DNA from: CAYNZV01 sp965217095
GTDB taxonomy: Bacteria > Latescibacterota > UBA2968 > UBA8231
Direction: 5' to 3'
DNA length: 64,000 bases
Assembly (NCBI GenBank): GCA_965217095.1
Contig: OZ244235.1
Location: 4,650,001 to 4,714,000, forward strand
Shown: positions 32,870 to 40,789 of the stretch, one piece after another
Position numbering within the stretch: the first letter of the stretch is position 1
Layout: each line of letters starts with the position of its first letter
Position numbers and translations under genes: made by a program
Notes under the pieces: model-generated
Databases searched by the model: none
The model's input: only the letters and a program-made list of their open reading frames with translations
What the model was told of the DNA's origin: nothing

Positions 32870-33928
32870 ATGTTCAAGGTTACAGACGATCTGAGAATCG
32901 CCGACTTGCGCCCCCTGATACCGCCGGCAATTCTCATGGAGCAGTTCCCGATCAGTGAAACCGCCTCCAACACGGTCACCGCCGCTCGTGAGCATGCAGC
33001 CCGCATTATCGAAGGTGGCGATGACCGATTGTTGGTGGTGGCGGGTCCCTGCTCCATTCACGACCCGACTGCTGCGCTGGAGTATGGAAGCCGGCTCAAA
33101 GAGCAGGCGCTGCGTTTGGGAAACGAACTGTGCATTCTCATGCGGGTATACTTCGAGAAACCTCGCACGACCGTCGGCTGGAAAGGGTTGATCAACGATC
33201 CGCGATTGGACGACAGTTTTGTCATCAATGAGGGTCTGCAGCTAGCGCGGAGCCTGTTGTTGGATCTCGCCAATATAGAATTGGCGGTGGGCTCCGAGTT
33301 TCTCGACACCATCACGCCACAGTTTATCGCCGATCTGATTTCCTGGGGAGCGATCGGAGCGCGCACCACCGAGAGTCAGGTTCATCGGGAACTCGCTTCA
33401 GGTCTTTCGATGCCGGTCGGATTCAAGAATGGCACTGACGGCAACGTACAGATCGTCGTGGATGCCATCGGGGCCGCGCGCCACCCACACCACTTTTTGT
33501 CCGTCACCAAGCAAGGCATCTCAGCTATCGTTGCCACCGAAGGGAACGACAGCTGCCATCCGATTCTACGCGGTTCAACGGTCGGTCCAAACTGCGACGA
33601 GATGGACATTCAGCGGCTGGGGGCTACGTTGGAAAAAGCCCGTTTAGGCAATCGGATCATGATCGACTGCAGCCATGGCAACAGCAGCAAGGACCACACG
33701 CGGCAGCCACACGTTGCCGAAAAGGTCGCGGGCATGGTTGCTTCAGGGAATGAGAGGATTTGTGGCGCGATGCTGGAAAGCCATTTAGTGGGTGGGAAGC
33801 AGGACAACAAACCCGGGGCCGAACTGGTTTACGGCCAGAGCATCACCGACGCGTGCATCAGCTGGGAGGAGACGGTCCCGATTCTCGAGGGGTTTGCGGA
33901 GGCGGTGCGCCAACGGCGCGGGTCTTGA
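32870..33928 (+). CDS. aroG: 3-deoxy-7-phosphoheptulonate (DAHP) synthase, class I AroFGH type
   Basis: Condenses phosphoenolpyruvate with erythrose 4-phosphate, the first step of the shikimate pathway. 352 residues, the usual length for the feedback-regulated AroFGH subtype. Clear blocks: LLVVAGPCSIHDPTAALEY, MRVYFEKPRTTVGWKGLIND, GARTTESQVHRELASGLSMP, GFKNGTDG and IMIDCSHGNSSKDH. The N-terminal arm needed for allosteric control is present, but which amino acid inhibits it cannot be judged. The stop codon lies inside a perfect 9 bp hairpin. It is 9 bases after the YceB-like gene. Confidence 0.95.
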   Translation: MFKVTDDLRIADLRPLIPPAILMEQFPISETASNTVTAAREHAARIIEGGDDRLLVVAGPCSIHDPTAALEYGSRLKEQALRLGNELCILMRVYFEKPRTTVGWKGLINDPRLDDSFVINEGLQLARSLLLDLANIELAVGSEFLDTITPQFIADLISWGAIGARTTESQVHRELASGLSMPVGFKNGTDGNVQIVVDAIGAARHPHHFLSVTKQGISAIVATEGNDSCHPILRGSTVGPNCDEMDIQRLGATLEKARLGNRIMIDCSHGNSSKDHTRQPHVAEKVAGMVASGNERICGAMLESHLVGGKQDNKPGAELVYGQSITDACISWEETVPILEGFAEAVRQRRGS

Positions 33929-33947
33929 GACACGGCGCCTCAAGACC
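33921..33947 (+). terminator. hairpin overlapping the aroG stop codon
   Basis: GGTCTTGAG (33921-33929) pairs perfectly with CTCAAGACC (33939-33947) across a 9-base loop. The aroG TGA lies in the left arm. No T tract follows on either strand, so termination strength is doubtful, but its position between convergent genes fits a terminator or an mRNA 3'-end stabiliser. Confidence 0.45.
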
Positions 33948-33959
33948 GGTTAGAACATC

Positions 33960-34481
33960 CTACCCGACGATATCCCCGCTGGGTCGTTCGATCTCTTTGG
34001 TCATCTGCTCTTTTGCCTGATCGAGCGAGGTAAAATGCCAGTCCTCGTAATAGTCCCAGCTGACCACCGCGTTTAGCGCTTCCAGTTCTCGCGTCTTTTC
34101 GTGCAGGTTGGCGCGAATTACATCGCCGATGGAGAGCAGCCCGATATAATTCCCGTTCTTCTCGACCGGCAGATGGCGAACGCGGAGGCCGAGGAACTTG
34201 TCCATCAGATTGTAGGTCGTGTCTGTGTGTGGGGCGGAGTGCAACTCCGTAATCATGACCTCGGCGACGGTCGTTGTTTTCGGATCGAACCCCTCTTCGA
34301 GGGTGTTGCGCAACAAATCCCGCTCCGTCCACACCCCCAGAATCTCTTCGTTTTCCCGAACCAGGATGGCGCCCACCTTGTTGGTCACCATAATCCGCAC
34401 GGCTTCGTAGATCAAGGTGTCGCGTGTGACGCTAAGCGTTTCCCTGTTCTTTTCCGTGATGATATCCTCGGCGGTTTTCAT
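33960..34481 (-). CDS. CBS-domain pair protein
   Basis: 173 residues made almost entirely of two CBS motifs: first around TLSVTRDTLIYEAVRIMVTN and ILGVWTERDLLRN, second around NLMDKFLGLRVRHLPV and YIGLLSIGDVIRANL. Such Bateman modules bind adenosyl nucleotides and sense energy state. There is no catalytic domain. ATG 34481 is selected by the GGAGGATACC ribosome site just upstream. It is 44 bases downstream of the cytidylate-kinase-like gene on the same strand, suggesting an operon of a nucleotide sensor with a kinase-like protein. Confidence 0.88.
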   Translation of the reverse strand: MKTAEDIITEKNRETLSVTRDTLIYEAVRIMVTNKVGAILVRENEEILGVWTERDLLRNTLEEGFDPKTTTVAEVMITELHSAPHTDTTYNLMDKFLGLRVRHLPVEKNGNYIGLLSIGDVIRANLHEKTRELEALNAVVSWDYYEDWHFTSLDQAKEQMTKEIERPSGDIVG

Positions 34482-34525
34482 GGTATCCTCCGATGCGTTA
34501 TGGGAAAACGGCGTTACTTCGACGA

Positions 34526-35203
34526 TTACGAGGCGTACTGAACCGTTAGATCGACCGCGTCCTCGATGGCGACCTTCGAGGTGTTGATGGTCAGGTGGTA
34601 CAAGAGCGGGTTGTCCCAATTCGAGTTGTGGTAGTTGTGAAGGTATAATTTGCGCCACTTGTCATGTTGTTCGACTAGTTGTTTGGCGCTATCGAAATCC
34701 ATCTCCTTCGATTCCATGATCCGTTCGCACCGTTCCTTGAACGGTGCTACAATCTTTATATGTAACGCCCGTGGATGTTCCGCCAGGATCACCTGGCTTG
34801 CTCTTCCCACGACAACCGCTTTTTCGGACTCCCCGAAATCCTGCACCAAGGTGGTGATGAGTAAGAGGTACGCGCCCCGATCTAGGTAGGTAGCTTCGTT
34901 GCTGGATCCGCTCTCGCTGATGTAGGGGAACTCCAGCCCGAATTCGGGGAAGTACGCCGCCGACGCCAGAGGAAAGCCCCCCTGGCCCATCTCCGGTACC
35001 AAGAGGCGGCGCAGGAAAAACTTGACCCGACCTTCGCCCTTCTCATCCAGCTGCTCAACCTCTTCCGCCGTCGTATCGGTAATGGAAGCGATCTCCTCGA
35101 CCAGCCTACGGTCGACCAGCTCGCACTCGAGGCGCTCCGACAATTTCCGGGCGATCAGGTCTCCGCCACTACCGATCTGTCTGGCCACGGTGATTATTGC
35201 CAT
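34526..35203 (-). CDS. cytidylate kinase-like family protein
   Basis: 225 residues with the N-terminal phosphate-binding loop ITVARQIGSGGDLIARKLSE and the later motif VVVGRASQVILAEHPRALHI, both typical of the cytidylate kinase-like family (PF13189). Members resemble CMP kinase but lack proof of that activity. About 50 residues between LDEKGEGRVKFFLRRLL and AYLLLITTLVQ vary in the family. ATG 35203 has GAGGAC upstream. A 174-base gap follows towards the metallo-hydrolase gene, in which I see nothing definite. Confidence 0.85.
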   Translation of the reverse strand: MAIITVARQIGSGGDLIARKLSERLECELVDRRLVEEIASITDTTAEEVEQLDEKGEGRVKFFLRRLLVPEMGQGGFPLASAAYFPEFGLEFPYISESGSSNEATYLDRGAYLLLITTLVQDFGESEKAVVVGRASQVILAEHPRALHIKIVAPFKERCERIMESKEMDFDSAKQLVEQHDKWRKLYLHNYHNSNWDNPLLYHLTINTSKVAIEDAVDLTVQYAS

Positions 35204-35377
35204 CTGGATGTCCTCAACGACAAACCTACGCTACCTCGTTAGAAACCGAATTCGTTGGATCGTTCCCTGCCCGATCAGGCGGTCAGGTACCATAAAAACA
35301 AAAAAGGTTACGATTCTCAAGTTCTAAAATTTCATCGTTTTGCCGGGTAATATCGCTGCCGGCGAGACGTGGGGCCC

Positions 35378-36208
35378 TCAGTCGGCGGGGATGAGCTCCA
35401 GATCGCTTGTCAGGCGTCCCGTGACAACCCTGGCGCCGTGGGCGAAGATCAGTAGCCACTCCTCATCTGCCGCGCGTTTTAACATCATTTCTTTGTTGCG
35501 CATGGTGTCACGAGGAAAAAGATCGAATCCCATGACGTAGTGGCTTTTAAGGTGTGAGGGCGTCGGAACCAAGTCTCCGAGGAAACAGGCGATTTCGTTG
35601 CCCGAGCGGATCATGACCGATTTGTGGTGGGCGGTATGTCCTGGCGTGGCGACGACCTCGACCCCCTCGGCGATCTCCGCCGTTGCTTCGGTCAGCTGCA
35701 ATTGCCCGGAGGATCGGATGGGCTCCCACGTCCATGGCAGGTAGCTCGAGCGGCTACGCGGATCAGGATCTTGCGCATAAGCGAACTCGTTGCGGTCCAC
35801 GAAGTACTGGGCACGAGGGAAAGCGGGCTCCAGATCTCCGTTCTCGGCAAGAATACAGTTGCCGCCGCAGTGGTCAAAATGAAGGTGGGTCAGCACCACC
35901 TTGGTTACGTCGGCTCGATCCAGTCCTCGAGCGGCCAAACCTCGATGCAGATCGGTCTCATTCTTATCGACGGCGTAGAGGTAGGCTAATTTCTCATCGT
36001 AATTGGAGCCCAGCCCGGTCTCGATGAGAATGGAATCGTCGGGGGTGCGAACCAGAAGGGTATTGAGGCCGAGCAGAATGCGGTTACGTTCGTCCGCGGG
36101 ATCGGTCTTCTCCCAAAGCGGTTTCGGGACGGTGCCAAACATGGCTCCGCCGTCGAGCCGAAAGGTCCCGTCGCTGATGACGGTCAACTCAAATCTGCCC
36201 AGTTCCAT
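35378..36208 (-). CDS. MBL-fold metallo-hydrolase
   Basis: 276 residues. The zinc-binding signature THLHFDHCGGN (HxHxDH) is intact, with further ligands in VVATPGHTAHHKSVMI, FLGDLVPTPSHLKSH and FAHGARVVTG. This set matches the metallo-beta-lactamase fold used by lactonases, thioesterases and glyoxalase II; the substrate cannot be chosen from sequence alone. The N-terminus ELGRFELTVISDGTFRLDGG resembles N-acyl homoserine lactonase-like and related hydrolases. 87 bases separate it from the upstream VIT-type gene on the same strand. Confidence 0.88.
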   Translation of the reverse strand: MELGRFELTVISDGTFRLDGGAMFGTVPKPLWEKTDPADERNRILLGLNTLLVRTPDDSILIETGLGSNYDEKLAYLYAVDKNETDLHRGLAARGLDRADVTKVVLTHLHFDHCGGNCILAENGDLEPAFPRAQYFVDRNEFAYAQDPDPRSRSSYLPWTWEPIRSSGQLQLTEATAEIAEGVEVVATPGHTAHHKSVMIRSGNEIACFLGDLVPTPSHLKSHYVMGFDLFPRDTMRNKEMMLKRAADEEWLLIFAHGARVVTGRLTSDLELIPAD

Positions 36209-36295
36209 CTCTTTGCTACCTGTCCATCGCGCGCTGAAATAGGAATCGGCAAAGGTGGGGTTACGGAACGAAGAATGCCGCGAGGTCGTCCGGAG

Positions 36296-37411
36296 TCAGA
36301 ACCAGCGGATTACCACATCGCCGACGACGAATCCGACGATGGCGATGCCCATGCCGACGGCGAACATCTCCATGCCGCTGCGAATCATGCTGCGGCCGGT
36401 GAACATGCTGCGCGCGGCGCCCACGGCGAAGTGCGACAACATCGCTACCACAAAAGCGCACCAGATCGCCATCTTCCCCTCCAGGAATAGAAACGGCGCT
36501 ACTGGTATCATGGCTCCCAGCGCGGTGGCAAATCCGGTCAACCAACCCTCCTTGACCGGCGTGACATGCGCTTCGCCGATGTGCAGCTCGTCGCGAACCT
36601 GCTCTTCGAGGGCGCGCTGCGGATCGCTCATCAAGGCGCGGGCCATCTCGTTCGACCGCTCTCGATCGATGCCTTTGAGCTCGTACATCAAAGCCAGCTC
36701 TTTCTCTTCGAGCTCGGGCATCAGCTCGATCTCCGCCTTCTCCATTGCTATCTCGTTTGAATACACCTCTTGTTCCGATTTGGCTGCCAGGTAGCTCGAT
36801 GATCCCATGGAAAGCGCGTCCGCAATCACGCCGGCCAGACCGGTTACCAACAGGATCGGAGTGGCGACAGATGCACCGATAACGCCTGCCACCAGGCCGA
36901 AGTTGGCCGTCAGCCCATCATTGAATCCGTACACCACATTGCCCAGATAACCGCCCGATTTGAACTTGTGCCACGGCTCGGAATCACTGACGCCAATCAT
37001 CGAACCAAGGGTTTCGGCATGTTTTGCAGACTCGGTGGCCAAGGAACGCGCCGTATCTTTGGCAGAGCCAGGAGCGCTCTCGCGGTGAAGCTCGAGGTAC
37101 GCCCTTACCTCGTGACCCTCTTCCCGCAATAAGACGGGTAGGAGCAGACCAGATCCCCAGCGGCCGGCAATCCAAGCCAGTAACCGCGCGCGAAGGGTGG
37201 GCCGTGGTATTTCCGTGCCGTGCTCGTGTTCGGACAGCACGCGGCTCCACATTCCGGTGTGGCGATCTTCAACCTGGGCGAGCTTGGCGAACACATCGCG
37301 CCGTTTGGGGTCGGTTTCCACGTCTGCAAGGGCGCGGTACAGGAAGGCAGCGTCCGCTTCATCCTGGAAGTGATCGCGCCAGGCCGCGATGTTCTTGGGG
37401 AGGGAGGGCAT
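36296..37411 (-). CDS. ferritin-like/VIT1 fusion membrane protein (iron or manganese transporter)
   Basis: 371 residues. The N-terminal 135 residues form a rubrerythrin-like four-helix domain with ligands Glu18 (DEADAAFLYRAL), Glu48 and His51 (QVEDRHTGMW), and a later Glu/His pair in ESAKHAETLG. The C-terminal part is a VIT1/CCC1 transporter with YGFNDGLTANFGLVAGVIGA and about five membrane helices, plus a cytoplasmic metal-binding helix pair (EVYSNEIAMEKAEIELMPEL). Related fusions such as MbfA export iron. Here it likely moves Fe or Mn out of the cytoplasm after capture by the ferritin-like domain (inference). Confidence 0.9.
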   Translation of the reverse strand: MPSLPKNIAAWRDHFQDEADAAFLYRALADVETDPKRRDVFAKLAQVEDRHTGMWSRVLSEHEHGTEIPRPTLRARLLAWIAGRWGSGLLLPVLLREEGHEVRAYLELHRESAPGSAKDTARSLATESAKHAETLGSMIGVSDSEPWHKFKSGGYLGNVVYGFNDGLTANFGLVAGVIGASVATPILLVTGLAGVIADALSMGSSSYLAAKSEQEVYSNEIAMEKAEIELMPELEEKELALMYELKGIDRERSNEMARALMSDPQRALEEQVRDELHIGEAHVTPVKEGWLTGFATALGAMIPVAPFLFLEGKMAIWCAFVVAMLSHFAVGAARSMFTGRSMIRSGMEMFAVGMGIAIVGFVVGDVVIRWF

Positions 37412-37449
37412 GGTGGGCAGAACCTACCCGGTCGGTTCGTGGGTGTCAA

Positions 37450-39798
37450 TCAAATCCGCTTCCAGAAATCGTCTACCAGCATCTCAATCTGTGCGGTATC
37501 GCATACGTTGTTGCCACGGCGCCAGTGAGAGGGGAAGAGTCGCTGATATCGCGCTTGATTAAAACGACGATCTATCAACAAAACGATGCCGCGATCATCC
37601 CCTGAGCGGATGACCCGGCCCACCGCCTGCAGCACCCGGTTCATGCCGGGGTAGGTGTAAGCGAACTCAAATCCAGGGCGTTCGGCGCCGTCGTAATAAT
37701 GGCGCACCAGATCGCGCTCGAGGCAGATCTGCGGCAATCCAACACCGACGATTACGGCGCCCACGAGACGCTCACCCACCAGGTCTATGCCCTCGCCAAA
37801 AATCCCTCCCATCACCGCGAATCCAACCAGAGTATGCCGGCTGGTCTCGTTGAACAGGTTCAAGAACGCAGCGCGTTGCGCTTCTGACATGTAGGGCCGC
37901 TGCACCTCGATACGGGTCGCAGGGTGAGCCACGACAAATCGCTCCACAACCGCATTCATGTACTTGAAGGAGGGAAAGTAGATCATGTAGTTGCCCACAG
38001 CCCGGTCGGTCACGGCGGCGATCGCCTCCATAACCTCACCGTAGGTTATCGCCCGCTTGCTGAAGGTCGTTTCAATCCTGTCGGCGACCAGAACCTCTAG
38101 ATTCTCCGCGGGGAACGGGCTTTCCAGTTCGAGCACGCGATCGTTGGGGTCGCCTCCAAGTACCTGGCGAAAGTATTCGAGTGGTGTGAGGGTCGCCGAA
38201 AAGAAGACGGCAACCATGCCGCGTTTCAGAGCTTCCGCGATTCGCGTGGACGGGTCGCGGCAGAACAGTCTCAGAGACAGATCGCGGCCGCGCTTTTCGG
38301 CATAGGTGATGTAATGTTCGTCGTAGAGCTCGGCAACCCGCGTGAAGGCCCGGGTCTCGAAATACCGTTCGAAGAGAAGGTCCCGGTAGGGTGCAGGTGC
38401 TCGGGGGAGACTGGGTTCCACCGTATCGAGAAAACTCTGTAGCAACGGCAACAGCCCCAACGGCGGTTCGCTGTCCACCAGAAACTCACTCTCCTCGGCG
38501 AGACACTTCTTCTCAAGCTCGACAAAACATTCATCGATGTCGGCAAGCTTGACGGCCAAACGTGGGTCTCGATGGTCGAGGGCCCGCTTGAGGGTGCGGA
38601 AGTCCTTCTTGCTGAGCTGTGCCGAAAAGATATCGCGCGCCCGATCGAGCAGGTTGTGGGCCTCGTCGACGAGAAATAGGTAGTTCCCCGAACCTTCTAG
38701 AAAAAAACGCTTTAAATACGCCCGGGGGTCGAAGAGGTGGTTGTAGTCACAGATAATCACGTCGGCCCACAGGGATAGATCGAGCGAAAGTTCAAAGGGA
38801 CAAACGGTATGTCGGCGAGCGGCGTCCTCGATCGCGGCAGGGGTGAAGGCGTCAAGCTGGAACAGTTCCTCGATCGCGCCGCCAACGCGGTCGAAATAAC
38901 CGATGGCAAATTCACAGCGCTCCGGATCGCAGCTTTTCTGCCCTGGCTCGACGAAACAGATCTTGTCGCGGGCCGTGAGCGTAATGCTCTTCACCGACAG
39001 TCCACCGCCGCGCATGTCGTCTAGCGCCTTCTCCGCCACGGCGCGTCCGGAGGTTTTAGCGGTGAGGTAAAACACCTTCTCCACCTTCCCTTGGCCGATT
39101 GCTTTCATAGCCGGGAAAAGCACCGAAATCGTCTTACCGATACCGGTCGGCGCCTGGGCGAAGAGGTTCTCCCGGACATCGATAGACTGATAGGTGGCCA
39201 GCATCAGCTCGCGCTGCCCCTTGCGCAGAGATTGGAAGGGGAAGCGGAGCCGGGCGATGGACCCGTCGCGCTGTGCGCACCACGTGCGGTAGGTGCTGAC
39301 CCACTGCAGGTATTTCTGTAGCAGGTCGTGGAAGATGTCGGCAAGCTCATCTCGCCCGTAGCTGCGCAGGTGCTCTGCCGTCTGCCAGGTGTCCAGGTTT
39401 ACATAGGTGAGCTGAATTCCAACTTCCTCCACCTCCTTTTGGACTGCGACGATGTAGCCGTAAACCTGGGCTTGGGCCCAGTGTTGAGGAGCTTGGGCGT
39501 GTTCCTCGTCAATGGTGCGTCGCGTGGTTTTGATCTCTTCGATACGGTAGCTGTCGCCGGCGGCGGTAAGGCCGTCGATGCGACCACTGACCTCCACCGC
39601 GAATTCACCATGGTGCTCCACATGGGTTACCGGCACCTCGGTTTGGTACCCGTCGGGGCGCATCTGCTGCACCTTCTGGTGTGCTCGCGTCCCTTCGGCG
39701 CCGCGACCGGGGTTGATGAAACCACTGGCCAGGTTGCCCGACTGCAGGGCAAATCCGACAAGGCCGCGTACGGAGATCTCGACAGGTATTCGTTGCAT
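37450..39798 (-). CDS. XPD/DinG-like Fe-S helicase with N-terminal PD-(D/E)XK nuclease domain
   Basis: 782 residues. The N-terminal 170 residues look like a RecB/Cas4-type nuclease: GRIDGL (Asp75), RIEEIKTT (Glu88, Lys90) and QAQVYGY (QxxxY motif). The helicase part has Walker A AQAPTGIGKT (residues 214-223), an Fe-S region with cysteines in KICFVEPGQKSCDPERCEF and TVCPFELS, the DEAH box LFLVDEAHNL, and motif VI MNRVLQAVGRVIRSGDDRG. This matches superfamily 2 Rad3/XPD helicases, acting 5'-3' on DNA in repair. The nuclease fusion suggests coupled unwinding and cutting. The gene stands alone, divergent from mtnP. Confidence 0.88.
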   Translation of the reverse strand: MQRIPVEISVRGLVGFALQSGNLASGFINPGRGAEGTRAHQKVQQMRPDGYQTEVPVTHVEHHGEFAVEVSGRIDGLTAAGDSYRIEEIKTTRRTIDEEHAQAPQHWAQAQVYGYIVAVQKEVEEVGIQLTYVNLDTWQTAEHLRSYGRDELADIFHDLLQKYLQWVSTYRTWCAQRDGSIARLRFPFQSLRKGQRELMLATYQSIDVRENLFAQAPTGIGKTISVLFPAMKAIGQGKVEKVFYLTAKTSGRAVAEKALDDMRGGGLSVKSITLTARDKICFVEPGQKSCDPERCEFAIGYFDRVGGAIEELFQLDAFTPAAIEDAARRHTVCPFELSLDLSLWADVIICDYNHLFDPRAYLKRFFLEGSGNYLFLVDEAHNLLDRARDIFSAQLSKKDFRTLKRALDHRDPRLAVKLADIDECFVELEKKCLAEESEFLVDSEPPLGLLPLLQSFLDTVEPSLPRAPAPYRDLLFERYFETRAFTRVAELYDEHYITYAEKRGRDLSLRLFCRDPSTRIAEALKRGMVAVFFSATLTPLEYFRQVLGGDPNDRVLELESPFPAENLEVLVADRIETTFSKRAITYGEVMEAIAAVTDRAVGNYMIYFPSFKYMNAVVERFVVAHPATRIEVQRPYMSEAQRAAFLNLFNETSRHTLVGFAVMGGIFGEGIDLVGERLVGAVIVGVGLPQICLERDLVRHYYDGAERPGFEFAYTYPGMNRVLQAVGRVIRSGDDRGIVLLIDRRFNQARYQRLFPSHWRRGNNVCDTAQIEMLVDDFWKRI

Positions 39799-39868
39799 GA
39801 GAGTAGACCGGTAAAATAGCCCGCTTTACCTTACTCTGCATAGATCCAACTCGGTCAAGGAGGAAAGA

Positions 39869-40756
39869 ATGTCAAAAGCGGCAGCGCCCGTGTGTCTGGG
39901 TGTCATTGGAGGCTCGGGGGTGTACGCCATGCACGGCGTCGACGTGGTCAACGAACACGAGGTTGCCACCCCCTTCGGGGCGCCCTCCGACCTAGTGGTA
40001 GAGACGCGGATCGGCGGCAAATCGGTGATGTTTCTACCGCGGCACGGTCGTGGGCACACCCTCCTGCCGTCGGAGGTGAACTCTCGGGCTAACATCTTCG
40101 CCATGAAAAAGTTGGGGGTATCCCACCTTCTCGCAGTCAGTGCCGTGGGCATCATGCAGGAAGAGATTCACCCTGGTGACATGGTGGTTCCAGAGCAGAT
40201 TTTCGATCGTACCCGGGGTGCCCGCGCCGGCACCTTCTTCGGCGACGGCATCGCCGGCCACGTCAGTTTAGCGGATCCATTCTGCGACGAGCTGCGCCAG
40301 ATCGCGATCCAGGCGTCGGCCGCCGCTGGTGCCAACGTACACGCTGGCGGGGTATACGTCTGCATGGAGGGACCTCAGTTTTCCACGCGCAGTGAATCGA
40401 ACTATTACCGCGAAGCGCTCAACGCAACCGTCATCGGCATGACCGCTCTCCCCGAAGCCAAGTTGGCGCGGGAAGCGGAGCTCTGCTACGCCTTGCTGGC
40501 AATGGGTACCGACTATGATTGCTGGCACGAAGAAGAAGAGGATGTCTCCATCGAGGCCGTGGTCAGCGTACTCAAGGCCAACGCGGAGATGGCGAACGGG
40601 ATTGTACAAATGGCCGCCGGTATGCTGCCGGAGAAATCCGACTGCGCCTGTATGCACGCCGCAGAATACGCGATCATTACCGCTCCGGCGCATATATCGG
40701 ACGAGACCAAGAAAAGACTGTCCGTGCTCTACGGGCGGTATTTCGACGGCAGCTAG
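39869..40756 (+). CDS. mtnP: S-methyl-5'-thioadenosine phosphorylase
   Basis: Cleaves 5'-methylthioadenosine with phosphate to adenine and methylthioribose 1-phosphate, in methionine salvage. 295 residues. Diagnostic segments are GVIGGSGVYAMHG, VMFLPRHGRGHTLLPSEVN, HLLAVSAVGIMQEEIHPGDM, GGVYVCMEGPQFSTRSESNY and IGMTALPEAKLAREAELCY. ATG 39869 follows AAGGAGGAAAG. A purine nucleoside phosphorylase II role is possible, since the family overlaps, but the MTAP form is favoured. The next gene starts 33 bases later on the same strand. Confidence 0.92.
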   Translation: MSKAAAPVCLGVIGGSGVYAMHGVDVVNEHEVATPFGAPSDLVVETRIGGKSVMFLPRHGRGHTLLPSEVNSRANIFAMKKLGVSHLLAVSAVGIMQEEIHPGDMVVPEQIFDRTRGARAGTFFGDGIAGHVSLADPFCDELRQIAIQASAAAGANVHAGGVYVCMEGPQFSTRSESNYYREALNATVIGMTALPEAKLAREAELCYALLAMGTDYDCWHEEEEDVSIEAVVSVLKANAEMANGIVQMAAGMLPEKSDCACMHAAEYAIITAPAHISDETKKRLSVLYGRYFDGS

Positions 40757-40789
40757 ACCAGCAACTACACATACCGGCTGCACACGACC

